From contig NZ_JAHLPV010000004.1 in the NCBI RefSeq assembly GCF_018918095.1, positions 1-64,000 of the forward strand: a stretch of 64,000 nucleotides of DNA. Direction: 5' to 3'. Position numbers and translations under genes: made by a program. The notes beneath the pieces were generated by a model. It worked only from the letters and a program-made list of their open reading frames with translations, searched no databases and was not told where the DNA came from. Origin of the DNA: Acetivibrio sp. MSJd-27. Its GTDB lineage: Bacteria; Bacillota; Clostridia; UMGS1840; HGM11507. Positions 6,755 to 14,789 of the stretch are shown piece after piece; position 1 is the first letter of the stretch, and every line of letters begins with the position of its first letter.

Positions 6755-7912
6755 TTACGGGCTTACATAGCCCCTCGGGTTCACCGGATTCCCGTTTATT
6801 AGAACTTCAAAATGCATATGGGGGCCGGTGGAATATCCGGTATTTCCGGATCTGGCAATGGTTTGCCCTTGTTTTACTGTCTGCCCTACGCTGACCAACA
6901 GGCTGGAATTGTGAGCATACAGGGTGGAAACGCCGTTTCCGTGGCTAATCACCACATGATTTCCATAAGCGGTATTGTAGCTTGCTTTAATCACGGTTCC
7001 CGCCTGTGCGGCGACCACTGTAGAACCGGTTCCGCAGCCGATATCCATTCCCGTATGTAATTTATACTGTCCAGTGACCGGATGGACTCGCATCTTATAT
7101 TCTGACGTGACAATATGACAGGAGGGAACCGGCCATATCATTCCGCTGGCATTATAGACGACAGGCGTATAGACGGTGCCGTTCTTTTTCGCAGCCTCCT
7201 CCGCCTTTCTCCGCTCCTCGGCTTCCCGGGCGGCAATCTCTCTGCGGGTCTGCTCCTCCTCGGCTTCAATCTTGGCAAGGCGGGCTTTGGCGGCTTCAAT
7301 ATTTTCATTTTCTTTGTTAATTAAGTCTTTTTTCTCCTGAGACTGCGCATCCAGTTCTTGCTTTTTGGAGGCTACAACCGCTTTCTTTTCCTCCGCGGCG
7401 GTTTTATCGGCTTCGATTTGCTGCTGTTTGTCCTCAATTTCCGCACGGGTACTCTTTATTGTATTTAAAAGGTTGTTATCATATTCAGTGATTTCCTTAA
7501 TAATTTCTATCTTATAGAAAAAATCAAAGATGGATTCGGAAGACATTAGGATATTAAAATAAGAAAGCGAGCCATCCTCATAGATCGCGCGCAGCCTTTT
7601 TCGCAGGGATTCCGTTTGCTGCTGTTCCTTCTCCTGAGCTTCCTTTAAAGCCGCTTGGTTTTTTGTGAGCGAATCGTTGACCTTATTCAGCTCATCCTCT
7701 GCCGCAGAAAGCTGGTTGGAGGTTGCTGTGATATTTTCTATAATTTTATCCAAGGATTTCTGAATTTGCTCTTTTTTTGTCTGACTGTCCTCTATAATTT
7801 GGTTCTGTTCTTTTTTCTGAGAATCGTAATCCGCTGCAAACGCGGAGAAGAAGGACAGGGTGGTCATACTGACAGCCAAGGACAGGCTGACCGCTTTTGC
7901 CCAGTATTTCAT
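6755..7912 (-). CDS. Secreted coiled-coil M23 peptidoglycan hydrolase (EnvC/PcsB-like)
   Basis: A 385-residue exported protein: signal peptide (1-27, ending SAFAA), a long coiled coil (about 30-240, rich in Glu/Lys/Gln with a KAEEAA tract), and a C-terminal LytM/M23 domain. The zinc ligands are present as HTGMDIG and HMHFEV, with LYAHNS between. Architecture and position directly after ftsX match hydrolases or hydrolase activators that FtsEX controls through contact between the coiled coil and the FtsX outer loop. Because the metal ligands are intact, the protein is probably an active endopeptidase, unlike E. coli EnvC, which only activates amidases. Confidence 0.93.
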   Translation of the reverse strand: MKYWAKAVSLSLAVSMTTLSFFSAFAADYDSQKKEQNQIIEDSQTKKEQIQKSLDKIIENITATSNQLSAAEDELNKVNDSLTKNQAALKEAQEKEQQQTESLRKRLRAIYEDGSLSYFNILMSSESIFDFFYKIEIIKEITEYDNNLLNTIKSTRAEIEDKQQQIEADKTAAEEKKAVVASKKQELDAQSQEKKDLINKENENIEAAKARLAKIEAEEEQTRREIAAREAEERRKAEEAAKKNGTVYTPVVYNASGMIWPVPSCHIVTSEYKMRVHPVTGQYKLHTGMDIGCGTGSTVVAAQAGTVIKASYNTAYGNHVVISHGNGVSTLYAHNSSLLVSVGQTVKQGQTIARSGNTGYSTGPHMHFEVLINGNPVNPRGYVSP

Positions 7913-7925
7913 CGTATCGAACCTC

Positions 7926-8810
7926 CTAAACTTTCAAGTGCTTCCGGACGGATATCAGGCTGCCGAGAACCCCCAGAAGAATTCCGGCCGCAAAGATTAC
8001 CAGCACAATGGGCAGTATCATCTGCTGCTTGTCCACCAAACCCAGTGTATTGTTAAAACTGGTAGCGGAGCCGATGATAGCATCATACAGGAAGTAAACG
8101 CCCGCAAAGGATATCAAGGCGGCAATCAGTCCGATGACGGCACCCTCGATCACAAAGGGCCAGCGGATATACCAGTCGGTAGCTCCTACATATTTCATGA
8201 TATTAATTTGTTTTCTGCGGTTAAAAATAGACAGGTTAATGGTATTTGTAATAATCAGAACGGACAGCAGTCCGAGAATCAGACTGACAATAATCGTCCC
8301 CATCTGCAATTTTTTCGTAACATCTAAAAAGGTGTTCATGGTATCGTCCATGGTCACTACTTTTACAATGCCGTCAATTTTCTGCAGCTCTGGAACCAGC
8401 TGGGGCGCAAGGCTTAAATCAGTCAAGGTCAACTGGTAAGAATCCCTAAGGATACTGCCGTTGTCAATTCCCTCCAGTATATCCGTTTCACCGAACGTTT
8501 CCTTGAAGTCCTCAAACGCCTGATCCTTCGGCACAAAAGCAACCTCTGAGACATTGGGAAGCTTTGCGATCTCATCCTTGATCCGGCTGATGTTTTCAGT
8601 TGGATACTTTTCATCGATATAGACTGCAATTTTGAAATCATTCTCCAGCTTGTCCGTGATGGAGAATACATTCAGTGTGATGGCGGTAGCAAATCCAAAG
8701 AGAAACAGGCCTGCCGCCAGAGTGATAACGGTTGCTAACGTCAAAATTTTGTTGAGCGTGACGTTGCGCAGCGCATCCTTTAGAAAATTATGAAAGGAAT
8801 GCAGTTTCAA
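7926..8810 (-). CDS. ftsX: Cell-division ABC-type protein FtsX
   Basis: About 294 residues with the FtsX layout: cytoplasmic N-terminus, a first membrane helix (about 23-45), a large outer domain (about 46-170), then three more helices. The chosen start is the TTG at 8810 (MKLHSFHNFLKDALRN), 8 nt after AAAGGAG. The longer frame to an ATG near 8864 is inside ftsE and unlikely. The gene overlaps ftsE by 23 bp, indicating coupled translation. FtsX carries the FtsE signal across the membrane to the hydrolase encoded next, at 6755-7912. Confidence 0.95.
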   Translation of the reverse strand: MKLHSFHNFLKDALRNVTLNKILTLATVITLAAGLFLFGFATAITLNVFSITDKLENDFKIAVYIDEKYPTENISRIKDEIAKLPNVSEVAFVPKDQAFEDFKETFGETDILEGIDNGSILRDSYQLTLTDLSLAPQLVPELQKIDGIVKVVTMDDTMNTFLDVTKKLQMGTIIVSLILGLLSVLIITNTINLSIFNRRKQINIMKYVGATDWYIRWPFVIEGAVIGLIAALISFAGVYFLYDAIIGSATSFNNTLGLVDKQQMILPIVLVIFAAGILLGVLGSLISVRKHLKV

Positions 8811-9486
8811 TATAACCACTCCTTTCCTCATCGCTGACAATCTGACCTGCGTCCAAGGCAACAACCCTTTTTTGCAAGGTGTTTACAAGTTCCTTGTCAT
8901 GGGTGACTACGATGACAGTTGTACCATTTTTGTTGATTTCAGCCAGCATTTGCAAAATTTCTTTTGAGATGGTTGGATCCAAATTTCCGGTAGGCTCGTC
9001 CGCGATAATCACAGACGGGTTATTCACCAGGGCTCTCGCGACCGCAACCCTCTGCTGTTCCCCGCCGGAGAGCTGACCGGGATAGCTTTTTGCCTTTGCC
9101 GCAAGGCCAACACTGGAGAGCACCTCCGGTACCTTCCTGCGAACCTGACGGCTGGTCGCTCCCACGATCTGCATGGCGAAGGCTACATTTTCATACACCG
9201 TTTTATTTTCTAACAGGCGGAAATCCTGAAACACCATGCCGATTCCGCGCCGGAAGTAAGGGATTTCCTTCCGTTTCAATTCATGTACTTTATAGCCGTT
9301 GATCAAAACCTCGCCGGAGGTTGGCTTTTGTTCCGCGATCATCAGCTTGGTGAGGGTGGACTTCCCCGCACCCGACTGGCCTACAATAAAGACGAACTCA
9401 CCGTTTCTAATTTTCAGACTGATGTTTTTAATCGCATCTGTCGATGTATTTTCATAATATTTTGAGACATTTCTAAATTCAATCAA
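8788..9486 (-). CDS. ftsE: Cell-division ATP-binding protein FtsE
   Basis: A 232-residue ABC ATPase with Walker A GQSGAGKST (about 37-45), Q-loop VFQDFRLL, signature LSGGEQQRVAVARAL, Walker B VIIADEPTG and the H-loop VVTHD. Sequence and pairing with ftsX identify it as FtsE, which powers septal wall hydrolase control rather than transport. It lies 16 bp after the PucR-type regulator gene. Confidence 0.97.
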   Translation of the reverse strand: MIEFRNVSKYYENTSTDAIKNISLKIRNGEFVFIVGQSGAGKSTLTKLMIAEQKPTSGEVLINGYKVHELKRKEIPYFRRGIGMVFQDFRLLENKTVYENVAFAMQIVGATSRQVRRKVPEVLSSVGLAAKAKSYPGQLSGGEQQRVAVARALVNNPSVIIADEPTGNLDPTISKEILQMLAEINKNGTTVIVVTHDKELVNTLQKRVVALDAGQIVSDEERSGYIETAFLS

Positions 9487-9502
9487 GGTAAGATACCCCC
9501 GA

Positions 9503-10588
9503 TTACATTTTAATGACGTTTGCAGAAAGGTATTTCTTGACCATCATTGCGATTTTGAAGATGATTGCATCATCGAAGTGCCTCAGATCCAGACCGGTGT
9601 TTTTCTGAATCTTATCCAGCCGATACACCAGTGTATTTCTGTGAACATAGAGTTTTCTGGCGGTTTCGGAGATGTTGAGGCTGTTTTCAAAGAATTTTTG
9701 GATCGTGAAGATGGTGTCATTGTCCAGATGTTCCAGAGAACCTTTTTTAAATACCTCATCCAAAAACTTTTTGCACAGGGTGGTAGGCAGCTGATAAATC
9801 AGGCGGCCAATCCCCAGGTTTTCGTAATTTATGATATCCTTTTCATTTTCAAATACCTTGCCCACTTCAATTGCTATCTTTGCCTCGCGGAAGGAGGTTG
9901 CGATTTCCCGGACTGTCTGCACTTCGGAACCAACGCCGATCTTCGCCGGGGCGAATGCATCCGCATTGATTGTGTTTTTAATCAGCTCCGCAATTTTGTT
10001 GATGGTTGCATTGTCATCTGTGGATTTCAGTTCTTTTACGAGCACAATAGTCTGCTCGTCCAGACTGACGATAAAGTCCTTGTTCTTCTGAGGGAACAGT
10101 GTGACCATAATATCGTAAACCGCCTCGCCATAATCTGCATCAACCTTTATGACATATACAACCCGCTCGATATCGGTCGCGATTTTGAGCTCTTTTGCCT
10201 TCACGTATATATCGGAAGGAAGCACGCTGTCCTGCAGCAGAAGTTTGATATAATTGGCCTTGTTGACCTTCTCCTCCTGCAGCTGTTTGATATTCAAAAA
10301 TGCAATGCTCAGGATATTCAGAAGCTTAACACTGTTTGGCTCCGTATTCTGAATAAATAGGATGAATTCCACTTTGCCCCGCACGAAAACAGGCTTAAAG
10401 GCAAAACCCCGGTCATAAATCACATTATCGTTCTCATCGATCATGTCCTCCAAATAGCTGAAATCGTCATTGTTCAGACTGTCATCCGAACAGGTTGCGA
10501 CATGAAAATCATCGCCGATAATGCCGAAGCAATCGTCAATCAGCCCCTTGTACTGATAAATCAAGTTCTTAAATAAATTCTGTGACAT
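9503..10588 (-). CDS. PucR/CdaR-type helix-turn-helix regulator
   Basis: About 361 residues from the ATG at 10588, which has a GGGTG ribosome site 5 nt upstream; ATGs at 10600 and 10621 are also in frame. The C-terminus carries the PucR helix-turn-helix (FFENSLNISETARKLYVHRNTLVYRLDKI), and the middle has the GGDEF-like fold seen in CdaR proteins (GVGSEVQTVREIATSFREAKIAIEVG). The N-terminal sensor part is not assigned. It is the first gene of the ftsEX operon, so it probably tunes division and wall turnover genes and may control itself through the palindrome at 10726-10750. The signal sensed is unknown. Confidence 0.85.
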   Translation of the reverse strand: MSQNLFKNLIYQYKGLIDDCFGIIGDDFHVATCSDDSLNNDDFSYLEDMIDENDNVIYDRGFAFKPVFVRGKVEFILFIQNTEPNSVKLLNILSIAFLNIKQLQEEKVNKANYIKLLLQDSVLPSDIYVKAKELKIATDIERVVYVIKVDADYGEAVYDIMVTLFPQKNKDFIVSLDEQTIVLVKELKSTDDNATINKIAELIKNTINADAFAPAKIGVGSEVQTVREIATSFREAKIAIEVGKVFENEKDIINYENLGIGRLIYQLPTTLCKKFLDEVFKKGSLEHLDNDTIFTIQKFFENSLNISETARKLYVHRNTLVYRLDKIQKNTGLDLRHFDDAIIFKIAMMVKKYLSANVIKM

Positions 10589-10725
10589 ATTTTCACCCAT
10601 TCCGCCGCTGTACCCCGGCATTTTATTCTTTTTTCCGGTCTGGCTTGTACAGGAAGTCCGTCTATTGCCGGATTGGAAAACCAGACCTTTATCCTATCCT
10701 TTTGAAAAAGCAAAGTAAGTCGAAA

Positions 10726-10787
10726 AATACATAAATCACCATTATGTATTTATACCTTATTATATATCTTTTCTACCTTTTTTTCAA
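10726..10787 (-). promoter_or_regulatory. Promoter with overlapping palindromic operator for the PucR-ftsEX operon
   Basis: Read leftward: TTGAAA (10782-10787), 17 bp, TATAAT (10759-10764). The expected start point is near 10752. A perfect inverted repeat AATACATAA...TTATGTATT (arms 10726-10734 and 10742-10750, 7-bp centre) begins right there, a position suited to repression. Confidence 0.7.
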
Positions 10788-10882
10788 GGTTTTGCACAAA
10801 AAAAGACGATGAATATGTGTATTTTGTCATAATATGTACACTGGATTTAGGGAAAATAAGGATATTAGTTGAAAAAATTTAC

Positions 10883-10932
10883 TTGACAGGGAGAAGAAAA
10901 CCATATATAATTGCAAATGCAAATTATTCGCA
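10883..10932 (+). promoter_or_regulatory. Consensus promoter with Fur-type palindrome for the metal exporter operon
   Basis: TTGACA (10883-10888), 17-bp spacer, TATAAT (10906-10911). Downstream lies TGCAAATTATTCGCA (10918-10932), a 7-1-7 inverted repeat with one mismatch, overlapping a TTGCAAATGCAA block (10911-10922). The 7-1-7 arrangement over the start point is the form used by Fur-family repressors, and the operon encodes one. Confidence 0.75.
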
Positions 10933-10949
10933 ACAAAGGAGAAGATACA

Positions 10950-11804
10950 ATGGAACTATTCATAGACGTTTTGAAAGATGCGGTTATTGACTCGCTTAAG
11001 ATGCTTCCCTTCCTGTTTGCCGCATATCTGCTGATCGAATATTTGGAACACAAATCTTCCAAAAAATTGCAGGCAGTTCTTCGGTCAGGAAAATATGGAC
11101 CAGTCGGGGGCGCTGTTCTGGGGTGTCTGCCCCAATGCGGTTTTTCCGTTATGGCTTCCAATCTCTATGCCGGAAGACTGATCAGCGCCGGCACTTTAAT
11201 TGCCATTTTTCTTTCCACCTCGGACGAGGCGATCCCCGTTTTGCTTGCGAATCCGGATCGCGCAGGTGTCATCCTTCAGCTCCTGCTGGTGAAGCTGCTG
11301 ATTGCAATCCCTGTTGGTTTTCTGATTGATGCTGTGGGGAGACGTTTCATTGATGCAAGGCCGGAGGCTGGCGAAGAAAACCTTCACCATCTTTGCGAAC
11401 ATTGTGGTTGCGATCATGGCATTTTAAAGCCTGCTATAAAACATACGGTGCAGATTTTTCTCTTTATTCTGATGTTTTCTTTTCTGCTCAATTTACTGAT
11501 CGCTGTGATCGGAGAGGAGAACCTTTCGGTTATTCTGATGTCTAACAGCTTTCTGCAGCCGCTGCTTGCCGGTGTTCTGGGGTTCATCCCCAACTGTGCG
11601 GCCTCTGTGGTGCTGACCGAGCTGTATCTGGCGGGCAGCATCAGCTTTGGATCTGCGGTGGCCGGGCTTTGCACGGGGGCCGGTGTGGGACTGGCGGTTT
11701 TGTTTAAGGTAAACCGGAATCCGAAAGAGAACTTTAAGATCCTTCTGATATTGTATATTGTCGGCGTTTTGGCCGGAATGCTTCTGCAGATATTGGGGGT
11801 GTAA
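10950..11804 (+). CDS. Putative 10-TM heavy-metal exporter (ArsP_2 type)
   Basis: A 284-residue polytopic membrane protein beginning MELFIDVLKDAVIDSLKMLPFL after GGAGA. It is built as two similar halves, each with a GxxP(Q/N)C signature: GCLPQCGFSVMASNLY in the first and GFIPNCAASVVLTELY in the second. Between them is a cytoplasmic linker with the metal-ligand-rich stretch HHLCEHCGCDH. This matches the ArsP_2 family (Pfam PF11449), annotated variously as arsenic efflux or putative manganese transporter. Co-transcription with a Fur-family repressor argues for a transition metal rather than an arsenical as the inducer. The ion is not determinable here. Confidence 0.8.
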   Translation: MELFIDVLKDAVIDSLKMLPFLFAAYLLIEYLEHKSSKKLQAVLRSGKYGPVGGAVLGCLPQCGFSVMASNLYAGRLISAGTLIAIFLSTSDEAIPVLLANPDRAGVILQLLLVKLLIAIPVGFLIDAVGRRFIDARPEAGEENLHHLCEHCGCDHGILKPAIKHTVQIFLFILMFSFLLNLLIAVIGEENLSVILMSNSFLQPLLAGVLGFIPNCAASVVLTELYLAGSISFGSAVAGLCTGAGVGLAVLFKVNRNPKENFKILLILYIVGVLAGMLLQILGV

Positions 11805-11807
11805 GGT

Positions 11808-12215
11808 GTGAACAGACCGGAAGAACTTCGCATGACAAAACAGCGCAGGACAGTCATCGAACTGCTGGAAAAGAGCAGTTCCCCGATGACTGCAGAGGAT
11901 ATCTATAAACGGGCGGAAGAAGTGAATCTGTCAACCATCTACCGCACACTGTCCACCCTTTCGGATATGGGAATTGTTCTGAAAAATGCGAGCCAGGATG
12001 GTAAGGCTTATTATCAGCTGAACTCTCCTCGCCACGGGCATCATTTGAAATGCAGTATATGCAAACGAGCTGTTTTGATTGATGCCTGTCCCATTGAGCA
12101 GATGGCAAAACAATTGGAACAAAAGACCGGATATCAGATCACAGGACACAATCTGGAGTTTATCGGAATTTGTCCGAGCTGTATCAAAAAGAAGGAGGAA
12201 GAACAACATGAGTGA
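11808..12215 (+). CDS. Fur-family metalloregulator
   Basis: A 135-residue repressor starting at GTG 11808, 3 bp past the exporter stop. The winged helix (MTAEDIYKRAEEVNLSTIYR, about 26-45) is followed by the HHLKC.IC metal-sensing dimer domain and a final CPSC. The two CxxC pairs (CSIC, CPSC) form the structural zinc site. The regulatory site includes the RHGHH histidines. Fur, Zur, PerR and Mur cannot be separated by eye. Location between a metal exporter and a Cys-motif protein, with a 7-1-7 palindrome at the operon promoter, suggests autoregulation in response to metal. Confidence 0.93.
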   Translation: MNRPEELRMTKQRRTVIELLEKSSSPMTAEDIYKRAEEVNLSTIYRTLSTLSDMGIVLKNASQDGKAYYQLNSPRHGHHLKCSICKRAVLIDACPIEQMAKQLEQKTGYQITGHNLEFIGICPSCIKKKEEEQHE

Positions 12216-12654
12216 AAAAGCACAGCAGGCAGAGAAGCTGTTTCGGGAAGGCTATAATTGCTGTCAGGCAGTGATAGGAGCTTTTGCGGAGGAACTGGGC
12301 ATGCAAACGGAGGATATTCTCCGCCTGGCCTCCTCCTTCGGCGGGGGAATGGGGCGTTTGCGGGAGGTTTGCGGCGCCGTCAGCGGTATGTTCATGATTG
12401 CCGGTTTGGAACGGGGATATGACGATCCCAAAGCGCAGCAGGAAAAAAAGGAGCATTATGCTCTGATTCAGCGGCTGGCGGAAGCATTCCGCGAGGAAAA
12501 CGGTTCTATCGTTTGCAGGGAGCTTTTGGGTTTGGAACATAAAAAGGACGATCCGACCCCCGCTGTCCGGACGGCAGAGTACTACCGCAAGCGGCCTTGT
12601 TCGGAAATGGTGAAATCCGCAGTTAGGATTCTGGAAAAAGAATTATATGAATAA
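12208..12654 (+). CDS. C_GCAxxG_C_C family protein
   Basis: 148 residues from the ATG at 12208, preceded by GAAGGAGG and overlapping the Fur gene by 8 bp. Conserved cysteine pattern: YNCCQAV (about 19-20), VCGAVSGMF (the GCAxxG-like core), a CRELL cysteine and a C-terminal PCSEMV. This family (TIGR01909-type, redox-active or disulfide-linked) is common in anaerobes near redox or metal genes; its biochemical role is not established. The operon ends with the terminator at 12673. Confidence 0.85.
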   Translation: MSEKAQQAEKLFREGYNCCQAVIGAFAEELGMQTEDILRLASSFGGGMGRLREVCGAVSGMFMIAGLERGYDDPKAQQEKKEHYALIQRLAEAFREENGSIVCRELLGLEHKKDDPTPAVRTAEYYRKRPCSEMVKSAVRILEKELYE

Positions 12655-12672
12655 AACCATATAAACGATCAC

Positions 12673-12715
12673 AAAAGCGGCAATGTTGTCTGAAAACAGA
12701 AACATTGCCGCTTTT
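12673..12715 (+). terminator. Terminator of the exporter-Fur operon
   Basis: A perfect 15-bp stem AAAAGCGGCAATGTT / AACATTGCCGCTTTT with a 13-nt loop. The right arm supplies the T-run. Confidence 0.9.
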
Positions 12716-12852
12716 ACAAGCCAGTGACTGGTTGTTTATAAGAGTGCTTTTACAGTATATAACATTTCACTGAATGTGTCAAGAAATATGTACATATAAT
12801 GATAAGTAAATATCGTATTCTGCATATTATAATGAACACAAGAGGTGAAGAT

Positions 12853-13155
12853 ATGTTTATATTGGGTGAAAGAATTGGGCAATTAAGAAATCGGAATAAT
12901 ATCAGTCAAAAGAAACTGGCTGAAATTTTGCATGTTTCCAGAACATCAATCTGTTCGTGGGAAGCGGGAACAGCCTATCCGACCGCACAATATCTGGCCG
13001 CCTTGGCTCGTTATTTTCATGTTACCACTGATTATTTATTGGGCATCGATACGGAAGAGATCTTGAAAATTGATAAATTGAATGCAACTGAAAAAGAACT
13101 GGTTTTAAATCTAATTCACTATTTCGAACAGCAAAAAGAAGAGAACGGGAAATAA
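12853..13155 (+). CDS. XRE-family helix-turn-helix regulator
   Basis: 100 residues from the ATG at 12853 (AAGAGGTGAAG upstream); a longer in-frame start at 12799 lacks a ribosome site. The first about 65 residues are a Cro/CI DNA-binding domain (ISQKKLAEILHVSRTSICSWEAG), followed by ATDYLLGI-type linker VTTDYLLGI and a helical tail (LNATEKELVLNLIHYFEQQ) probably used for dimerisation. It stands alone between two terminators; no target is evident. Confidence 0.88.
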   Translation: MFILGERIGQLRNRNNISQKKLAEILHVSRTSICSWEAGTAYPTAQYLAALARYFHVTTDYLLGIDTEEILKIDKLNATEKELVLNLIHYFEQQKEENGK

Positions 13156-13266
13156 AAGCAACAAACGAAAATAGAAGAATTAACAATATAGGTATGTGGC
13201 ATGGATGAAACCAAAGTGATTTAAAATGTGAAATTTTCTATCTTCCACCTTGTACATTGTATTTCG

Positions 13267-13311
13267 AAACAGTGTCTAGAGAGCAAATGGACTCTTCTCG
13301 GCACTGTTTTT
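13267..13311 (+). terminator. Probable terminator after the XRE gene
   Basis: AAACAGTG (13267-13274) pairs with CACTGTTT (13302-13309), with an inner GAGAG/CTCTTC helix, then a T-run. It lies 110 bp past the stop codon. On the other strand it also follows the radical SAM gene's end. Confidence 0.6.
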
Positions 13312-13337
13312 GTTATTTGGATATACACATCAAGGTT

Positions 13338-14279
13338 TTACAGAAATCTCCGAACTGCTTTTCCGCCGAGATAATCACATAAATCACCCTGCTTTATGTT
13401 TTTCTCCGTCATACGGTCCACAATCTCATCATGTATTTTTCGCCAGCTGTTCCCCCAGTTACAAAATACGGTTTCCTCCTCCGGCGCTCGTCCCAACAGC
13501 CGCTGTACCGGAATGTCCGGGCTTAAGTACCGTAAAAACAGAATTGCTTCCTCCACAAACTGTTCCTTCGTCTTTAAAGTGAAATTTTTGTTCCGATACC
13601 AATCGGCCAGCTGGGTGTTCCTGAGAATATAGAGGGCATGAAGCTTTACGTTGTCCACTTGAAGGGCGGACAAAATTTTTGCGGTTTCCCGCACATCTTC
13701 CTCTGTGTCCCAGGGCAGTCCCAGCATTACATGTGCGCCAGCTTGCAGATGGAAGGCTTTGACGCGGAGAACTGCGTCGATGAACTCCGCCAGAGTATGC
13801 CCGCGGTTCATCAAGGACAAGGTTTTATAATTGGCGGTCTGCAATCCCATTTCAACAACAAGGTCGATTGGATAGGTCTCTTGTATTTCCCGGGCGATGT
13901 TTAAGTAGGCGTCGCTGATACAATCCGGACGGGTAGAGACTGTGATCCCCACGATCCCTCTGTGCTGTGCGGCTTCCTCCAATGCCGACTGGAAATTCTC
14001 CGGCGGCAGATAGGTGTTGGAGTAATTCTGAAAATAGGCGATGAATTTCCGCGCCTTATATTTGGGGCCGATGTATGCGATATTTTTCTCCAGCTGTTCT
14101 GAGACGGACAGGGACGGGCTGAGCATCTCGAAATCCGCGCCGGATCCGCCGCAGTAGATACAGCCGCCCTGACCGCAGGTCCCATCCCGGTTGGGACAGC
14201 TCACCGGCAAATTTACCGGAATCTTATATACCTTTTCATCATATTTTTCTTTTAAATAATCGGAATATTTATAATACAT
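13338..14279 (-). CDS. TIGR01212-family radical SAM protein (YhcC/YtqA-like)
   Basis: A 313-residue enzyme with the iron-sulfur motif CPNRDGTCGQGGCIYC (about 28-43), whose spacing (Cx7Cx4Cx2C) is typical of this subfamily rather than the standard CxxxCxxC. A radical SAM barrel follows with IVGITVSTRPDCIS and VVEMGLQTANYKTLSLMNRGH motifs like those of HemN/Elp3-type enzymes. Substrate and product are not known for the family. It is monocistronic, reading away from the repeat-rich gap at 14280-14789. Confidence 0.9.
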   Translation of the reverse strand: MYYKYSDYLKEKYDEKVYKIPVNLPVSCPNRDGTCGQGGCIYCGGSGADFEMLSPSLSVSEQLEKNIAYIGPKYKARKFIAYFQNYSNTYLPPENFQSALEEAAQHRGIVGITVSTRPDCISDAYLNIAREIQETYPIDLVVEMGLQTANYKTLSLMNRGHTLAEFIDAVLRVKAFHLQAGAHVMLGLPWDTEEDVRETAKILSALQVDNVKLHALYILRNTQLADWYRNKNFTLKTKEQFVEEAILFLRYLSPDIPVQRLLGRAPEEETVFCNWGNSWRKIHDEIVDRMTEKNIKQGDLCDYLGGKAVRRFL

Positions 14280-14293
14280 TTTTCTCTTCCTTT

Positions 14294-14596
14294 TATAACT
14301 GCGGGCAAGATGTCCCCCGCCTCTTAAGCATTAGAGAATCGAACCCTATATGCCCTGCACTTGTTAAACTTTCGCCTTTTCGGATTGTCGGTCTTGCAAG
14401 GCTGACGGATTGACGAGCATTTTGACGTAGGATTGCGGGAAATTTGCCTGTGGAAACCATATTGTGTTCGATTCTCTAATGCTTAAGGCGGCGGGTTCCA
14501 TATCCGCGATCAGCGGGAGTACAATCTCCCGCTGATCGCGGCACTGCTATGCAGTGCCCTTGTCCTCGTTGAATGACGGGGCAAGCCCTTATTGAA
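14294..14596 (+). repeat. Dispersed multi-hairpin repeat, copy B, interrupted by a TTAA element
   Basis: The parts 14294-14323 and 14487-14596 together give a full copy. It opens TATAACTGCGGGCAAGATGT and closes with GGGGCAAGCCCTTATTGAA. The main stem reads CCGCGATCAGCGGGAG / CTCCCGCTGATCGCGG, perfectly paired but different from copy A at two positions on both arms. The 163-bp TTAA element sits exactly in the TCTTAA loop of the first hairpin. The copy lies between divergent genes (radical SAM and AEC permease). Confidence 0.85.
14324..14486. mobile_element. Intact TTAA-flanked miniature element (MITE-3)
   Basis: A 155-bp unit (14328-14482) with perfect 17-bp terminal inverted repeats, GCATTAGAGAATCGAAC and its complement, flanked by TTAA on both sides. 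Removing the unit and one TTAA restores an uninterrupted hairpin-repeat sequence as in copies A and E. This demonstrates a real insertion with a 4-bp TTAA duplication. It is non-coding and shares its left half with the fragment at 2674 and a GCTCG block with MITE-1. Confidence 0.9.
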
Positions 14597-14600
14597 GTGC

Positions 14601-14631
14601 AGAGAACAGCGTGCAATGCACAAAGTTCTCT
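14601..14631 (+). other. Nested hairpin downstream of repeat copy B
   Basis: AGAGAAC (14601-14607) pairs with GTTCTCT (14625-14631), enclosing GTGCA/TGCAC. There is no T-run. Function unknown; it could be part of the AEC leader region or a leftover mobile sequence. Confidence 0.4.
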
Positions 14632-14682
14632 ACGCTTTGTTCTTCCTGAAAAAACGTTTCAACTACGTAAAGCGGGGCATAC

Positions 14683-14706
14683 TGGGCTCGACGCTCTATG
14701 CTTATT
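14683..14706. mobile_element. Terminal fragment of a TTAA-type element
   Basis: GGGCTCGACGCTCTATGCTTA resembles the right end of MITE-1 (GGTTCGG...GTTCTATGCTTAA). No partner end is nearby. A similar fragment ending ATCTAATGCTTAA lies near 21711-21725. Confidence 0.4.
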
Positions 14707-14728
14707 ATAACAAATCATCCATATCAAT

Positions 14729-14757
14729 TGCAATTTAATTCTGAAAATGATACAATA
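14729..14757 (+). promoter_or_regulatory. Promoter of the AEC permease gene
   Basis: TTGCAA (14729-14734), 17 bp, TACAAT (14752-14757), 32 bp before the start codon. Confidence 0.65.
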
Positions 14758-14789
14758 AACAATGATACTCAAAAAAGGATGAAGAAGTT

